Shown piece after piece: positions 16,823-24,491 of a stretch of 63,856 nucleotides of DNA. The translations under genes and the position numbers were made by a program. Within the stretch, counting starts at the first letter, position 1; each line of letters begins with the position of its first letter. The notes below the pieces were generated by a model, which saw only the letters and a program-made list of their open reading frames with translations, was not told the origin of the DNA and ran no database searches. This stretch comes from Flavicella sp964230805 (GTDB lineage Bacteria > Bacteroidota > Bacteroidia > Flavobacteriales > Flavobacteriaceae), in NCBI GenBank assembly GCA_964230805.1, contig CAXRIA010000047.1:1-63856 (forward strand). The letters run 5' to 3'.

Positions 16823-17932
16823 TTAATCTTTTAACTGAGCTCTTATCTCTTTGGCTTTGGCTTTCGATTTTTCGTTTCGTTCGATTTTATGATCTGGACG
16901 TGTCCATTTTGGATTTTCGCCTTGACCTGTAAATTCAGAATCTTCTGACTCTACAGTTTTTGGCTGCACCTTTTTTGTAAAGGGTTTCATTGGATTCAGC
17001 CCCAATTTTTGAAACAACTTCATGTCTTCATTGACATCAGGATTTGGTGTGGTCAACAATTTATCTCCTGCAAAAATAGAATTGGCTCCCGCAAAGAAAC
17101 ACATGGCTTGCCCTTCCTGACTCATCTGCGTTCTTCCTGCCGACAATCGAACTTGCGTTTCTGGCATCACAATACGAGTCGTAGCTACCATTCGAATCAT
17201 TTCCCAAATTTCAACAGGCTTTTGATCTTCTAACGGAGTTCCTTCTACAGCGACCAAAGCATTGATCGGAGTAGATTCAGGCTGAGGGTTTAAAGTAGAC
17301 AAAGCAACTAACATTCCAGCTCTATCTTCAATCGTTTCACCCATTCCAATAATACCACCTGAACAAACCGTAACATTTGTTTTTCGAACATTATCAATCG
17401 TATCCAAACGATCTTGGTAACCTCTTGTTGAAATTACTTCTTTGTAGTATTCTTCTGAAGAATCTAGATTGTGATTGTATGCGTACAAACCGGCTTCTGC
17501 CAGTCTTTTCGCTTGGTTTTCTGTCACCATTCCAAGTGTACAGCAGACCTCCATATCTAATTTATTAATAGTGCGGACCATTTCCAGCACTTCGTCAAAT
17601 TCTGGTCCGTCTTTAACATTACGCCAAGAGGCTCCCATACAAACTCTTGACGACCCACTCGCCTTGGCTCTCAAAGCTTGTGCCTTTACTTGCTGCACTG
17701 GCATCAAATCATTTCCTTCAATATCCGTGTGGTATCTTGCTGCTTGCGGACAATAGCCACAATCTTCAGAGCACCCTCCTGTTTTTATTGAAAGTAAGGT
17801 TGACACTTGAACTGCATTGGGATCATGGTGTAAGCGATGTATCTGAGCGGCCTCAAACAACAGTTCCATCAAGGGTTTGTTATAAATTTTTAGAATCTCT
17901 TCCTTTGTCCAATTATGTCTGATATCACTCAT
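16823..17932 (-). CDS. bioB: Biotin synthase
   Basis: Radical-SAM enzyme that inserts sulfur into dethiobiotin. The [4Fe-4S]-binding triad C54, C58, C61 is in GGCSEDCGYCPQAARY. The auxiliary [2Fe-2S] cluster ligands are in MGASWRN-proximal CMGA, EVCCTLGM and the R of VRLSAGR. 369 residues is slightly longer than E. coli BioB (346) because of a charged C-terminal tail (KNEKSKAKAKEIRAQLKD). It has its own TACTTTTG promoter 24 bp upstream. The upstream neighbour is a stand-alone ketosynthase; bioF, bioD and bioA are ~22 kb away on the same strand. Confidence 0.98.
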   Translation of the reverse strand: MSDIRHNWTKEEILKIYNKPLMELLFEAAQIHRLHHDPNAVQVSTLLSIKTGGCSEDCGYCPQAARYHTDIEGNDLMPVQQVKAQALRAKASGSSRVCMGASWRNVKDGPEFDEVLEMVRTINKLDMEVCCTLGMVTENQAKRLAEAGLYAYNHNLDSSEEYYKEVISTRGYQDRLDTIDNVRKTNVTVCSGGIIGMGETIEDRAGMLVALSTLNPQPESTPINALVAVEGTPLEDQKPVEIWEMIRMVATTRIVMPETQVRLSAGRTQMSQEGQAMCFFAGANSIFAGDKLLTTPNPDVNEDMKLFQKLGLNPMKPFTKKVQPKTVESEDSEFTGQGENPKWTRPDHKIERNEKSKAKAKEIRAQLKD

Positions 17933-17955
17933 GATTACTCTAAATTTTACGTCTT

Positions 17956-17963
17956 CAAAAGTA
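17956..17963 (-). promoter_or_regulatory. Bacteroidota-type promoter (-7 box) of bioB
   Basis: Minus-strand TACTTTTG, 24 bp before the bioB ATG. Confidence 0.65.
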
Positions 17964-18004
17964 CGTAATTAAATGATTTTTGTCCTATTCAATTCTATAT
18001 ATTT

Positions 18005-19162
18005 TTATTTCGTAAGCAATATACTCACTGCATTTCCTCCAAAACCTACGGCATTCACGAGTACTGAATTTATATTTTTAGGAGCTTTCTTATTTTCTAT
18101 AAATGGCACTGCAATAAATTGTTGATGTTGTAACATCAACAAACCCAGTTCCATACTTAATACCCCTGAAGCACCAAGTGTATGTCCTATTTTCCATTTG
18201 TTGGTTGTGAGTGCAGGTAATTTTTCTCCAAAGACAGCTTGTATGGCCTTGTACTCTGACAAATCTCCTTTTACAGTACCGGGTGCGTGCATCACAACAA
18301 CGTCCACACTTTCCAAACAGGCCTCTTGCAATGCCATTTGCATGGATTTTTGAAAACATTGCGCATCCGTCGAAATGGATATGTTGTGTTTTAATTTTTC
18401 CGTGGCATAGCCTATTCCTGAAATCAAAGCCAATGATTTTTTTGAAATTCCTTTTTCCAAACAAATCGCTACTGCACCTTCTCCCAAAACCATGGTGTTT
18501 TTTTCTTTGGATAAATCCAACGCACGGCAAGGATATTTTGTTTCTGCTTGGTTTGAATAAATTTTCAAGGCTTTCATTTGGGCTACCGTAAATGCTGTCA
18601 AGGGTGCTTCGCTGCCACCTACTAGGAATGTTTCCGCCATTCCGGAGCGCATCCAGGCCACACCATTCAAAACAGAATGCAAGGCAGTAGAGCATGTAAT
18701 CGAATGACTAATTGTGGGACCCTCTGACTGTAAATCGTGTGCTACCCATGAAGCGATGTTTCCCAATGTAGTCGTCGGTGACGTCAATGTTTCCGTTCTA
18801 CCTGACGGATCAGACTGAAATGCATCGTAGTATTTCTCAAACAATTCGGTAGCCCCTCTAGAGGAGCCTATATTCACCCCAAAAGATGAATCCCAATCCA
18901 CTTTTTTCAGAGCTTTTCGAGAAACATACATTGCCAACAAAACAGATCTATCTAAATTTTTATACTTGATGTCCGAATTTCTGAGAACTTCCAACTCTTT
19001 ATTCAGCGCCTCAGCGATAGCCCCGACAGGAGCACTAAATTTTTCAAAACCTTGGACACCTAAAACGTGATTTGAATTCAAATAATTTTTCCAAATGGTT
19101 TGAGAAGAATCTCCCAAGCTAGAAATAGATGAAAAACTTGCAATTGAAATGGGATCTTTCAT
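18005..19162 (-). CDS. Stand-alone beta-ketoacyl synthase (3-oxoacyl-ACP synthase-like)
   Basis: 385-residue condensing enzyme. The Cys-His-His triad is complete: C157 in SITCSTALHS, H292 in VMHAPGTVKGD and H327 in KIGHTLGASG. It is ~25 residues shorter than FabF (~410) and its N-terminus is divergent. It is not near other fatty-acid genes; instead it lies directly upstream of bioB (72 bp gap, same strand). It could act in making the pimeloyl-ACP chain for biotin, but that is inference from position only; a role in another acyl or aryl-polyene-like pathway is possible. It has its own TATATTTG promoter. The fold and activity class are secure. Confidence 0.88.
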   Translation of the reverse strand: MKDPISIASFSSISSLGDSSQTIWKNYLNSNHVLGVQGFEKFSAPVGAIAEALNKELEVLRNSDIKYKNLDRSVLLAMYVSRKALKKVDWDSSFGVNIGSSRGATELFEKYYDAFQSDPSGRTETLTSPTTTLGNIASWVAHDLQSEGPTISHSITCSTALHSVLNGVAWMRSGMAETFLVGGSEAPLTAFTVAQMKALKIYSNQAETKYPCRALDLSKEKNTMVLGEGAVAICLEKGISKKSLALISGIGYATEKLKHNISISTDAQCFQKSMQMALQEACLESVDVVVMHAPGTVKGDLSEYKAIQAVFGEKLPALTTNKWKIGHTLGASGVLSMELGLLMLQHQQFIAVPFIENKKAPKNINSVLVNAVGFGGNAVSILLTK

Positions 19163-19179
19163 AAAAACTGAATGAGCTA

Positions 19180-19187
19180 CAAATATA
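19180..19187 (-). promoter_or_regulatory. Bacteroidota-type promoter (-7 box) of the ketosynthase gene
   Basis: Minus-strand TATATTTG, 18 bp before the ATG at 19162. Confidence 0.6.
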
Positions 19188-19347
19188 ATTTGTTTCTTCT
19201 TGACAGAAAATCTTATTCTAAAATTCTCCTGTTTTTTGCAAAGCTTATTTCATGAACAAAATGATGGCTTTGTTTGGTTTTTTCGAGAAAACTTAGTTTT
19301 TAAATAAGTAGTGCCCAAACGGCTATGTTTCTCACAATTAAACGATG

Positions 19348-20082
19348 CTAATTCCTACCTTTCTCATTGGGATACAATTGACAAACAGGGTCGCTTTGCC
19401 AAAATTGTTTTGTCGCCACATCCATGATTGTCAGGGCATTTTTATGGGCCGCTCCAGTATCAACATTCCATACGTTGGCCACATTTTTTGGAGTAGATTC
19501 GCCAATTCTTGAAAGCGATGTATGCCCAATAAATATTTCTTTATAGTGCGTCAGGCGTTTCGGATAGAAACGATCGCCTTTTTTTAAATTTTTGTCCATT
19601 GCTAATACCATCTCCCACAAAGACCGATCCCAATACAACATTTTCTCAAAATACTCGTCTTTGACACCATTGTGGTTGGTAAAGCCGGCATGTACAAACA
19701 ATCGATTTTCATGATCGATATAATAGTTGTCCAAATTTTCAAAAAAATGCATGTGTATTTTTCTAATATTCATCGATGTCTTCGCATATGAATCTACCGT
19801 TGTTTGACCTCCATGAAACAACCAAGTATCATTACTTTCACCAAATTTTAACCATCGATAACAAAGGTCATCGTGATTTCCTCTCAAAAAGATACAGGTG
19901 TGAATCGATTTTAGCTCTATCAAATAATTGATCAATTCAGGTGTTTGACTCCATCCATCAACATAATCACCTAAAAAAATAAGGGTATCACCAGGCGATA
20001 CATTTGCCCGATCCATTACTTGAATCAATGCTTTCAATGCTCCGTGAATATCTCCAATTACTAAGGTTCGGTTCGGGGTCAT
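19348..20082 (-). CDS. PPP-family metallophosphoesterase / serine-threonine protein phosphatase-like
   Basis: 244 residues with the three PPP phosphatase blocks: GDIHG (~8-12), GDYVDG (~37-42) and RGNHDD (~69-74), plus distal metal-binding histidines in VHAGF and GHTSL. These bind two metal ions for phosphate-ester hydrolysis. Bacterial relatives include PrpA/PrpB-type protein phosphatases and diadenosine tetraphosphatase ApaH; the length and lack of ApaH-specific blocks favour the former, but the substrate cannot be assigned. It is monocistronic with a TAGCTTTG promoter immediately upstream. Confidence 0.9.
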   Translation of the reverse strand: MTPNRTLVIGDIHGALKALIQVMDRANVSPGDTLIFLGDYVDGWSQTPELINYLIELKSIHTCIFLRGNHDDLCYRWLKFGESNDTWLFHGGQTTVDSYAKTSMNIRKIHMHFFENLDNYYIDHENRLFVHAGFTNHNGVKDEYFEKMLYWDRSLWEMVLAMDKNLKKGDRFYPKRLTHYKEIFIGHTSLSRIGESTPKNVANVWNVDTGAAHKNALTIMDVATKQFWQSDPVCQLYPNEKGRN

Positions 20083-20092
20083 ATTTTCTTTT

Positions 20093-20100
20093 CAAAGCTA
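20093..20100 (-). promoter_or_regulatory. Bacteroidota-type promoter (-7 box) of the phosphatase gene
   Basis: Minus-strand TAGCTTTG, 11 bp before the ATG, giving a very short leader. Confidence 0.5.
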
Positions 20101-20470
20101 ACGGAAAGTTTTGAAACTATCTACACTGCGGTCTGAAATTTTACACATTTCAAATAAGATAGACAAAATCACCCTTAAAAGGTCAAGAATAATTATGATC
20201 TTCCAAAACAATCTTTGAAACATTTGAATTCTTTACACAAGAAAGCCGCTCTTTGCAAGAGCGGCTCCTGTTTGACTGGATAACCACAACCAATCAAAAA
20301 TTAACTAACCAAACTTAATATGAAAATATTAATCTTTCTATTTCCTTGACGTCATTTTTGCCATCTCAGAAAAAACTTTATCTAAAATTATACTTGATAT
20401 ATAGCAATACTCGTGCCAAAAACGAATTATTTCAAAAATATTCTAAATAAAAAGCCTTGTTTGCAAACAA
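20101..20470. other. Gene-free intergenic region with hairpin and leader-like sequence
   Basis: About 370 bases without a convincing gene. It holds a strong GC-rich hairpin (20244-20266), then on the plus strand a stretch AACCAATCAAAAATTAACTA and ACCAAACTTAAT leading to an ATG at 20320 whose frame closes after nine codons (MKILIFLFP). That stretch resembles the leader directly upstream of the TonB-dependent receptor at 48487 (minus strand, ...AACCAAACCAAACTTAACC-ATG). On the minus strand a TATTTTTG box (20433-20440) with TTTG ~23 bases upstream could be a promoter. A decayed receptor leader or a small RNA are both possible. Confidence 0.4.
20244..20266. repeat. 10-bp perfect GC-rich hairpin in intergenic region
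   Basis: Arms AGCCGCTCTT (20244-20253) and AAGAGCGGCT (20257-20266) with a TGC loop. On the minus strand it is followed by TTCTTGTG, a weak T-rich tail; on the plus strand there is none. It may be a terminator of a minus-strand transcript or a structured RNA element. Confidence 0.6.
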
Positions 20471-20500
20471 AAAAAGCCTCTCAATGATGAGAGGCTTTTT
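20471..20500. terminator. Intrinsic terminator of the atpB-atpG operon
   Basis: Arms AAAAAGCCTCTCA (20471-20483) and TGAGAGGCTTTTT (20488-20500) with a four-base loop and A/T tracts on both sides. It ends the minus-strand ATP synthase transcript 23 bp after atpG and can work in both directions. Confidence 0.92.
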
Positions 20501-20522
20501 CGTTTCGTTTATTCGAAGAGGA

Positions 20523-21383
20523 TTAAGCATTCAAAGCTTCTGCTCCTCCCACAATTTCTAAAATTTCATTCGTAATTGCTGCTTGTCGTGCCTTGTTATA
20601 GGTCAATAACAATTCATTTCTCAAATCATTTGCGTTGTCTGTCGCTTTGTGCATCGCTGTCATTCGAGCCCCGTGCTCCGAAGCAAAAGAATCACGCAAC
20701 GCCTTGTAAAGCTGTGTCTTCAATGATTTCGGAATCAAGGCAGCCACAATTTCTTCTTTCTGTGGTTCAAAAATATAATCCGAAACAACCGTGTCTTCAT
20801 TTTCGACAGGTTTGATCGGTAAAAACTGCTCTACTTTGACCAGCTGCGTCGCTGCGTTTTTAAAACTGTTGTATATCAATTCAATTTTATCATAAGACCC
20901 CTCCACAAACAATTGCATCAAGTTTTCTGCTATGACGGTAACATTTTCAAAAGTCAAGTCATCAAAAATGGAAGATGCATTGTCAATCACTTTGTAATCG
21001 CGACTCAAAAGATCGTTTCCTTTTTTACCAATGGTCAACAAATCTATTTGCTTCCCTTCGTATTTTTCAGCAATTACTTTTTGCGTTTCTTTGATAATCG
21101 ACGAGTTGAAACCACCACACAAACCTCTGTTGGAAGTCACAACGACCAATAAAACTTTAGAAACATTTCTCTGCTCTGAAAAGGCACCTCCTGCTTCCCC
21201 ATCCAAAGTTGCGCTCAGATTTTGTAACAATTCTGTCAACTTATTAGAATACGGTCGCATTGCTGTAATCGCATCTTGGGCTTTTTTCAATTTGGCAGCA
21301 GAAACCATCTTCATGGCTTTCGTGATTTTCATCGTAGAGCCTATCGAGGTAATTCTGTTTCTAATTTCTTTTAAGTTTGCCAT
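20523..21383 (-). CDS. atpG: F1Fo ATP synthase subunit gamma
   Basis: Central rotor shaft of F1. The N-terminal helix MANLKEIRNRITSIGSTMKITKAMKMVSAAKLKKAQ and the C-terminal helix AMHKATDNANDLRNELLLTYNKARQAAITNEILEIVGGAEAL, which form the coiled coil in the alpha/beta ring, are intact; the Rossmann-like middle contains SNRGLCGGFNSSI. 286 residues is normal. Last gene of the minus-strand operon, 113 bp after atpA, a gap that holds an 11-bp stem-loop. A terminator follows. Confidence 0.98.
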   Translation of the reverse strand: MANLKEIRNRITSIGSTMKITKAMKMVSAAKLKKAQDAITAMRPYSNKLTELLQNLSATLDGEAGGAFSEQRNVSKVLLVVVTSNRGLCGGFNSSIIKETQKVIAEKYEGKQIDLLTIGKKGNDLLSRDYKVIDNASSIFDDLTFENVTVIAENLMQLFVEGSYDKIELIYNSFKNAATQLVKVEQFLPIKPVENEDTVVSDYIFEPQKEEIVAALIPKSLKTQLYKALRDSFASEHGARMTAMHKATDNANDLRNELLLTYNKARQAAITNEILEIVGGAEALNA

Positions 21384-21447
21384 ACTTTTGGTATTTGTTC
21401 TTTGTCTTTTGGCAGTAAGACTACCTTACAACACATTTATCATTTTA

Positions 21448-21486
21448 CTTGTATCGAGAAAACCAACAACAGGTACTCGATACAAG
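21448..21486 (-). repeat. Stem-loop in the atpA-atpG intergenic region
   Basis: Perfect 11-bp inverted repeat CTTGTATCGAG (21448-21458) / CTCGATACAAG (21476-21486) with a 17-base loop. It lacks a T-run, so it is more likely an mRNA stabiliser or processing site than a terminator. Confidence 0.6.
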
Positions 21487-21496
21487 CATTTATTTT

Positions 21497-23074
21497 TTAT
21501 GCAAATTTTGCAGAAATTTCAGCTGCTGCTGCTTCCAAAACATCCAAAGAAGATTTTTCCAATTTTCCTGCTTTTAATGAATCCAAAGTATCTCTGTGTT
21601 TTGCATTCAAATAAGCGATATAATCTGCTTCAAATTCTTTCACTTTCTCCACAGGTACGTCCTTTAATAGGTTTTTAGATCCTGCGTAGATAATCGCTAC
21701 TTGATCTTCTACTGTATAGGGGTCGTTTTGTGCTTGTTTCAAAATCTCAACGTTGCGTTGACCTTTTGAAATAACATTCATTGTGGCTGCATCGAGGTCG
21801 GAACCAAATTTTGCGAAAGCCTCCAATTCACGGTATTGTGCTTGATCCAATTTCAAAGTACCTGATACTTTTTTCATGGATTTGATCTGAGCAGAACCTC
21901 CTACACGCGATACCGAAATACCTACGTTAATTGCTGGACGTACTCCTGAGTTGAACAAATCTGACTCTAGGAAGATTTGTCCATCTGTAATCGAGATCAC
22001 GTTTGTTGGAATGTAGGCTGATACGTCACCTGCTTGTGTTTCAATAATTGGCAATGCCGTTAAAGAACCTCCTCCTTTAATTTTTCCTTGCAAAGAAACA
22101 GGAACATCATTCATTTGAGAAGCAATGGTATCATCGTTAATTACTTTGGCTGCACGCTCTAGCAATCTTGAGTGTAAGTAAAATACATCTCCAGGGTAAG
22201 CCTCACGTCCTGGTGGTCTTCTTAACAACAAAGACACCTCACGATAGGCAACCGCTTGTTTTGACAAATCATCATAAACAATCAAAGCGGGTCTTCCTGT
22301 ATCTCTAAAATATTCTCCAATGGCAGCACCTGCAAATGGAGCATATACCTGCATTGGTGCAGGGTCAGAAGCGTTTGCTGCGACCACAGTTGTATAAGCC
22401 AATGCTCCTTTTTCTTCTAACAAATTTACGATTCCTGCAACCGTAGAGGCCTTTTGACCAATCGCTACGTAAATACAATATACGGGTTGTCCGGCATCGT
22501 AAAATTCTTTCTGATTCAAAATGGTATCTAGGGCAACGGTAGATTTTCCTGTTTGACGGTCACCAATAATCAGTTCACGTTGTCCACGCCCCACTGGAAT
22601 CATGGCATCTACTGATTTGATTCCTGTTTGCAATGGCTCTGTAACCGGTTCTCTAAAAATTACCCCTGGTGCTTTACGTTCCAAAGGCATCTCGAAAGTT
22701 TCTCCTTCTATGGGGCCCTTTCCATCAATTGGGTTTCCTAAAGTATCCACAACTCGACCAACAATTCCTTCTCCTACATTCAAAGAAGCAATTCGTTCTG
22801 TACGTTTTACCGTAGATCCTTCAATCACGGAGGTAGAGGCTCCTAAAAGTACTACCCCAACATTGTCTTCCTCCAAGTTCAATACAATTCCTTCCAGACC
22901 TGATTCAAATTGAACCAATTCACCGTATTGTACATTTTCTAGCCCGTACACACGAGCAATACCATCTCCTACTTGTAAAACTGTTCCAACCTCACTTAAT
23001 GAAGCCGAAGCTTCAAAACTAGTCAATTGTTCTTTTAAAATTGCTGATACTTCAGCTGCTTTAATTGATGCCAT
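21497..23074 (-). CDS. atpA: F1Fo ATP synthase subunit alpha
   Basis: Non-catalytic nucleotide-binding subunit of F1. P-loop GDRQTGKST (~residues 170-178), the family signature PAINVGISVSRVG (~370), and arginine-finger region SVSRVGGSAQ. 525 residues is slightly longer than E. coli (513). It sits between atpH (22 bp gap) and atpG in the standard operon order. Confidence 0.99.
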   Translation of the reverse strand: MASIKAAEVSAILKEQLTSFEASASLSEVGTVLQVGDGIARVYGLENVQYGELVQFESGLEGIVLNLEEDNVGVVLLGASTSVIEGSTVKRTERIASLNVGEGIVGRVVDTLGNPIDGKGPIEGETFEMPLERKAPGVIFREPVTEPLQTGIKSVDAMIPVGRGQRELIIGDRQTGKSTVALDTILNQKEFYDAGQPVYCIYVAIGQKASTVAGIVNLLEEKGALAYTTVVAANASDPAPMQVYAPFAGAAIGEYFRDTGRPALIVYDDLSKQAVAYREVSLLLRRPPGREAYPGDVFYLHSRLLERAAKVINDDTIASQMNDVPVSLQGKIKGGGSLTALPIIETQAGDVSAYIPTNVISITDGQIFLESDLFNSGVRPAINVGISVSRVGGSAQIKSMKKVSGTLKLDQAQYRELEAFAKFGSDLDAATMNVISKGQRNVEILKQAQNDPYTVEDQVAIIYAGSKNLLKDVPVEKVKEFEADYIAYLNAKHRDTLDSLKAGKLEKSSLDVLEAAAAEISAKFA

Positions 23075-23096
23075 CTTATCTTATTTTGATGTAAAA

Positions 23097-23654
23097 TTAA
23101 ATTTTTGCTACAAAATGACTGTTGTCAAATTGTCTTTTCAATTCGTTTAAATTATTTGAAATACTTGCATCGTATTGAATGTCTCCTACTCTTAACACGA
23201 AACCACCAATAATGTCCGGATTTACTACATTTTCAATAGAGGCTGCATTTCCGGTTAATTCTTTAATTTTTGCAAGTACTTTGTCTTTTAATTCCTCTGT
23301 CAAAGGAACAGCTGTTGTCACTTTTGCAACATCTATCATTTTATCATGATCATAGGAAATCGTGTATTGTTTGGCCACCATGGACAGCAAAGGCAAACGC
23401 TTATTTTCACCCAACAAACCAATTACTCCTAATGAAATTTGATCTATCGCATCTGTAAATATCGCGTGTAACACTTTTATTTTATGATCGACTTTGATCA
23501 CAGGACTATTCAAAACTGCTGCAAGCTCATTGTTCTCGTCAATAGTTTGCGCGATCAACAACATCGATTCATTCACTTCCGTTTCTTTCCCAGACTCTTT
23601 GGCAAGGCTCAAAACTGCTTTTGCATAACGTAATGCGGCTCTCGTACCTTTCAT
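23097..23654 (-). CDS. atpH: F1Fo ATP synthase subunit delta
   Basis: Peripheral-stalk subunit joining F1 to the b dimer. N-terminal helical domain begins GTRAALRYAKAVLSLAKESGKE (split here: the RYAKAVL motif is typical). The C-terminal segment NPDIIGGFVLRVGDIQYDASISNNL is the family signature. 185 residues; seven bases downstream of atpF, so cotranscribed. Confidence 0.97.
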   Translation of the reverse strand: MKGTRAALRYAKAVLSLAKESGKETEVNESMLLIAQTIDENNELAAVLNSPVIKVDHKIKVLHAIFTDAIDQISLGVIGLLGENKRLPLLSMVAKQYTISYDHDKMIDVAKVTTAVPLTEELKDKVLAKIKELTGNAASIENVVNPDIIGGFVLRVGDIQYDASISNNLNELKRQFDNSHFVAKI

Positions 23655-23661
23655 TTTCTGT

Positions 23662-24162
23662 CTAGTTTAAAGTAACGTCACCCAAAATTTTATCTACCAA
23701 TTTCAATTGGTCGTCTTTGGAAGACAATTCATTTTTAACTACTTTCTCCGCTATTTCGATAGACAAGTGTGCTACTTGTGTTTTCAATTCAGCAATGGCA
23801 GCTTTTTTCTCCACTTCAATCGCAGCTGTGGCACTTTCCATGATCGCATTGGCTTGTTCTTGCGCTTCTTCTTTCGCTTCTGAAATCATTTGCTCTTTGA
23901 TCGTACGTGCTTCTTTTAACAAACCGTCTCTTTCCGCTCGCGCCTCTTTCAAAATAAGTTCGTTATTTGCCGTCAAAGATGCCATTTCTTTTTTCGCTTC
24001 TTCTGCAGCATCTAAAGCTTCTTGAATTCCATCTTCTCTACTCTGAAGTGCCTCTAAAATAGGCTTCCAAGCAAATTTTCTCATTAACAAAATTAAGATG
24101 AGTAAGATGATTGCTTGCATGAAGAACAACCCTGGTGAAAAATCATTTAATAACTGATCCAT
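23662..24162 (-). CDS. atpF: F1Fo ATP synthase subunit b
   Basis: Membrane-anchored peripheral stalk. One N-terminal membrane helix (LFFMQAIILLILILLMRKF, ~11-29) followed by a long charged, alanine/glutamate-rich helix (~35-150) that forms the stator coiled coil. 166 residues, typical. A terminator-like hairpin lies between it and the upstream atpE. Confidence 0.97.
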   Translation of the reverse strand: MDQLLNDFSPGLFFMQAIILLILILLMRKFAWKPILEALQSREDGIQEALDAAEEAKKEMASLTANNELILKEARAERDGLLKEARTIKEQMISEAKEEAQEQANAIMESATAAIEVEKKAAIAELKTQVAHLSIEIAEKVVKNELSSKDDQLKLVDKILGDVTLN

Positions 24163-24202
24163 TGTTTTTTCTGATTAAGTTTTAACTTCTTTTTGTTTAA
24201 TT

Positions 24203-24240
24203 AAAAAACACATTCTGTAACCAACCGTTACAGAAATGTG
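24203..24240 (-). terminator. Intra-operon terminator-like hairpin between atpE and atpF
   Basis: On the transcribed (minus) strand the arms CACATTTCTGTAAC and GTTACAGAATGTG (plus coordinates 24227-24240 and 24209-24221) form a 13-bp stem with one bulged base, followed directly by TTTTTT (24203-24208). It has all the features of an intrinsic terminator but sits inside the operon, after atpE. Partial termination here would make extra atpE message. Confidence 0.7.
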
Positions 24241-24257
24241 CTTTCAATCTTTTGGGA

Positions 24258-24446
24258 TTATTTTCCTAAGATCAAGGCACCAAATGCCAAACCTTCTAAT
24301 AATGCCCCGATGATAATCATCGCTGTTTGAATTTTTCCAGCTGCCTCTGGTTGACGAGCAATTCCTTCCATTGCTTTTCCACCGATTTGACCTAATCCAA
24401 TTCCTCCACCGATTACGATTAATCCTGCTCCAATTAAATTGTACAT
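24258..24446 (-). CDS. atpE: F1Fo ATP synthase subunit c
   Basis: Proton-carrying rotor subunit: two membrane helices joined by the polar loop ARQPE. The ion-binding glutamate is in helix 2 (GALLEGLAFGAL). The sodium-type ligand set (Gln in helix 1 at the family position, Ser/Thr after the Glu) is not present, so protons are the expected ion. 62 residues is short but fits this phylum. Flanked by atpB upstream and a terminator-like hairpin downstream. Confidence 0.97.
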   Translation of the reverse strand: MYNLIGAGLIVIGGGIGLGQIGGKAMEGIARQPEAAGKIQTAMIIIGALLEGLAFGALILGK

Positions 24447-24491
24447 ACTAATTGATTTTTATATTAATTAAACAAATTCTAATTCTCTTTT

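Noticed and set aside
18090..18695. 201-codon alternative minus-strand frame in the ketosynthase gene
   Set aside because: Out-of-frame shadow; the ketosynthase frame has a complete catalytic triad.
21031..21678. 215-codon plus-strand open frame opposite atpG and atpA
   Set aside because: Antisense to two conserved ATP synthase genes and their gap; hydrophobic by chance of the AT-rich reverse frame.
24258..24446. Sodium-driven ATP synthase
   Set aside because: A Gln is present in helix 1 of subunit c but not at the sodium-ligand position, and the Glu is followed by Gly-Leu rather than Ser/Thr, so a proton rotor is expected.
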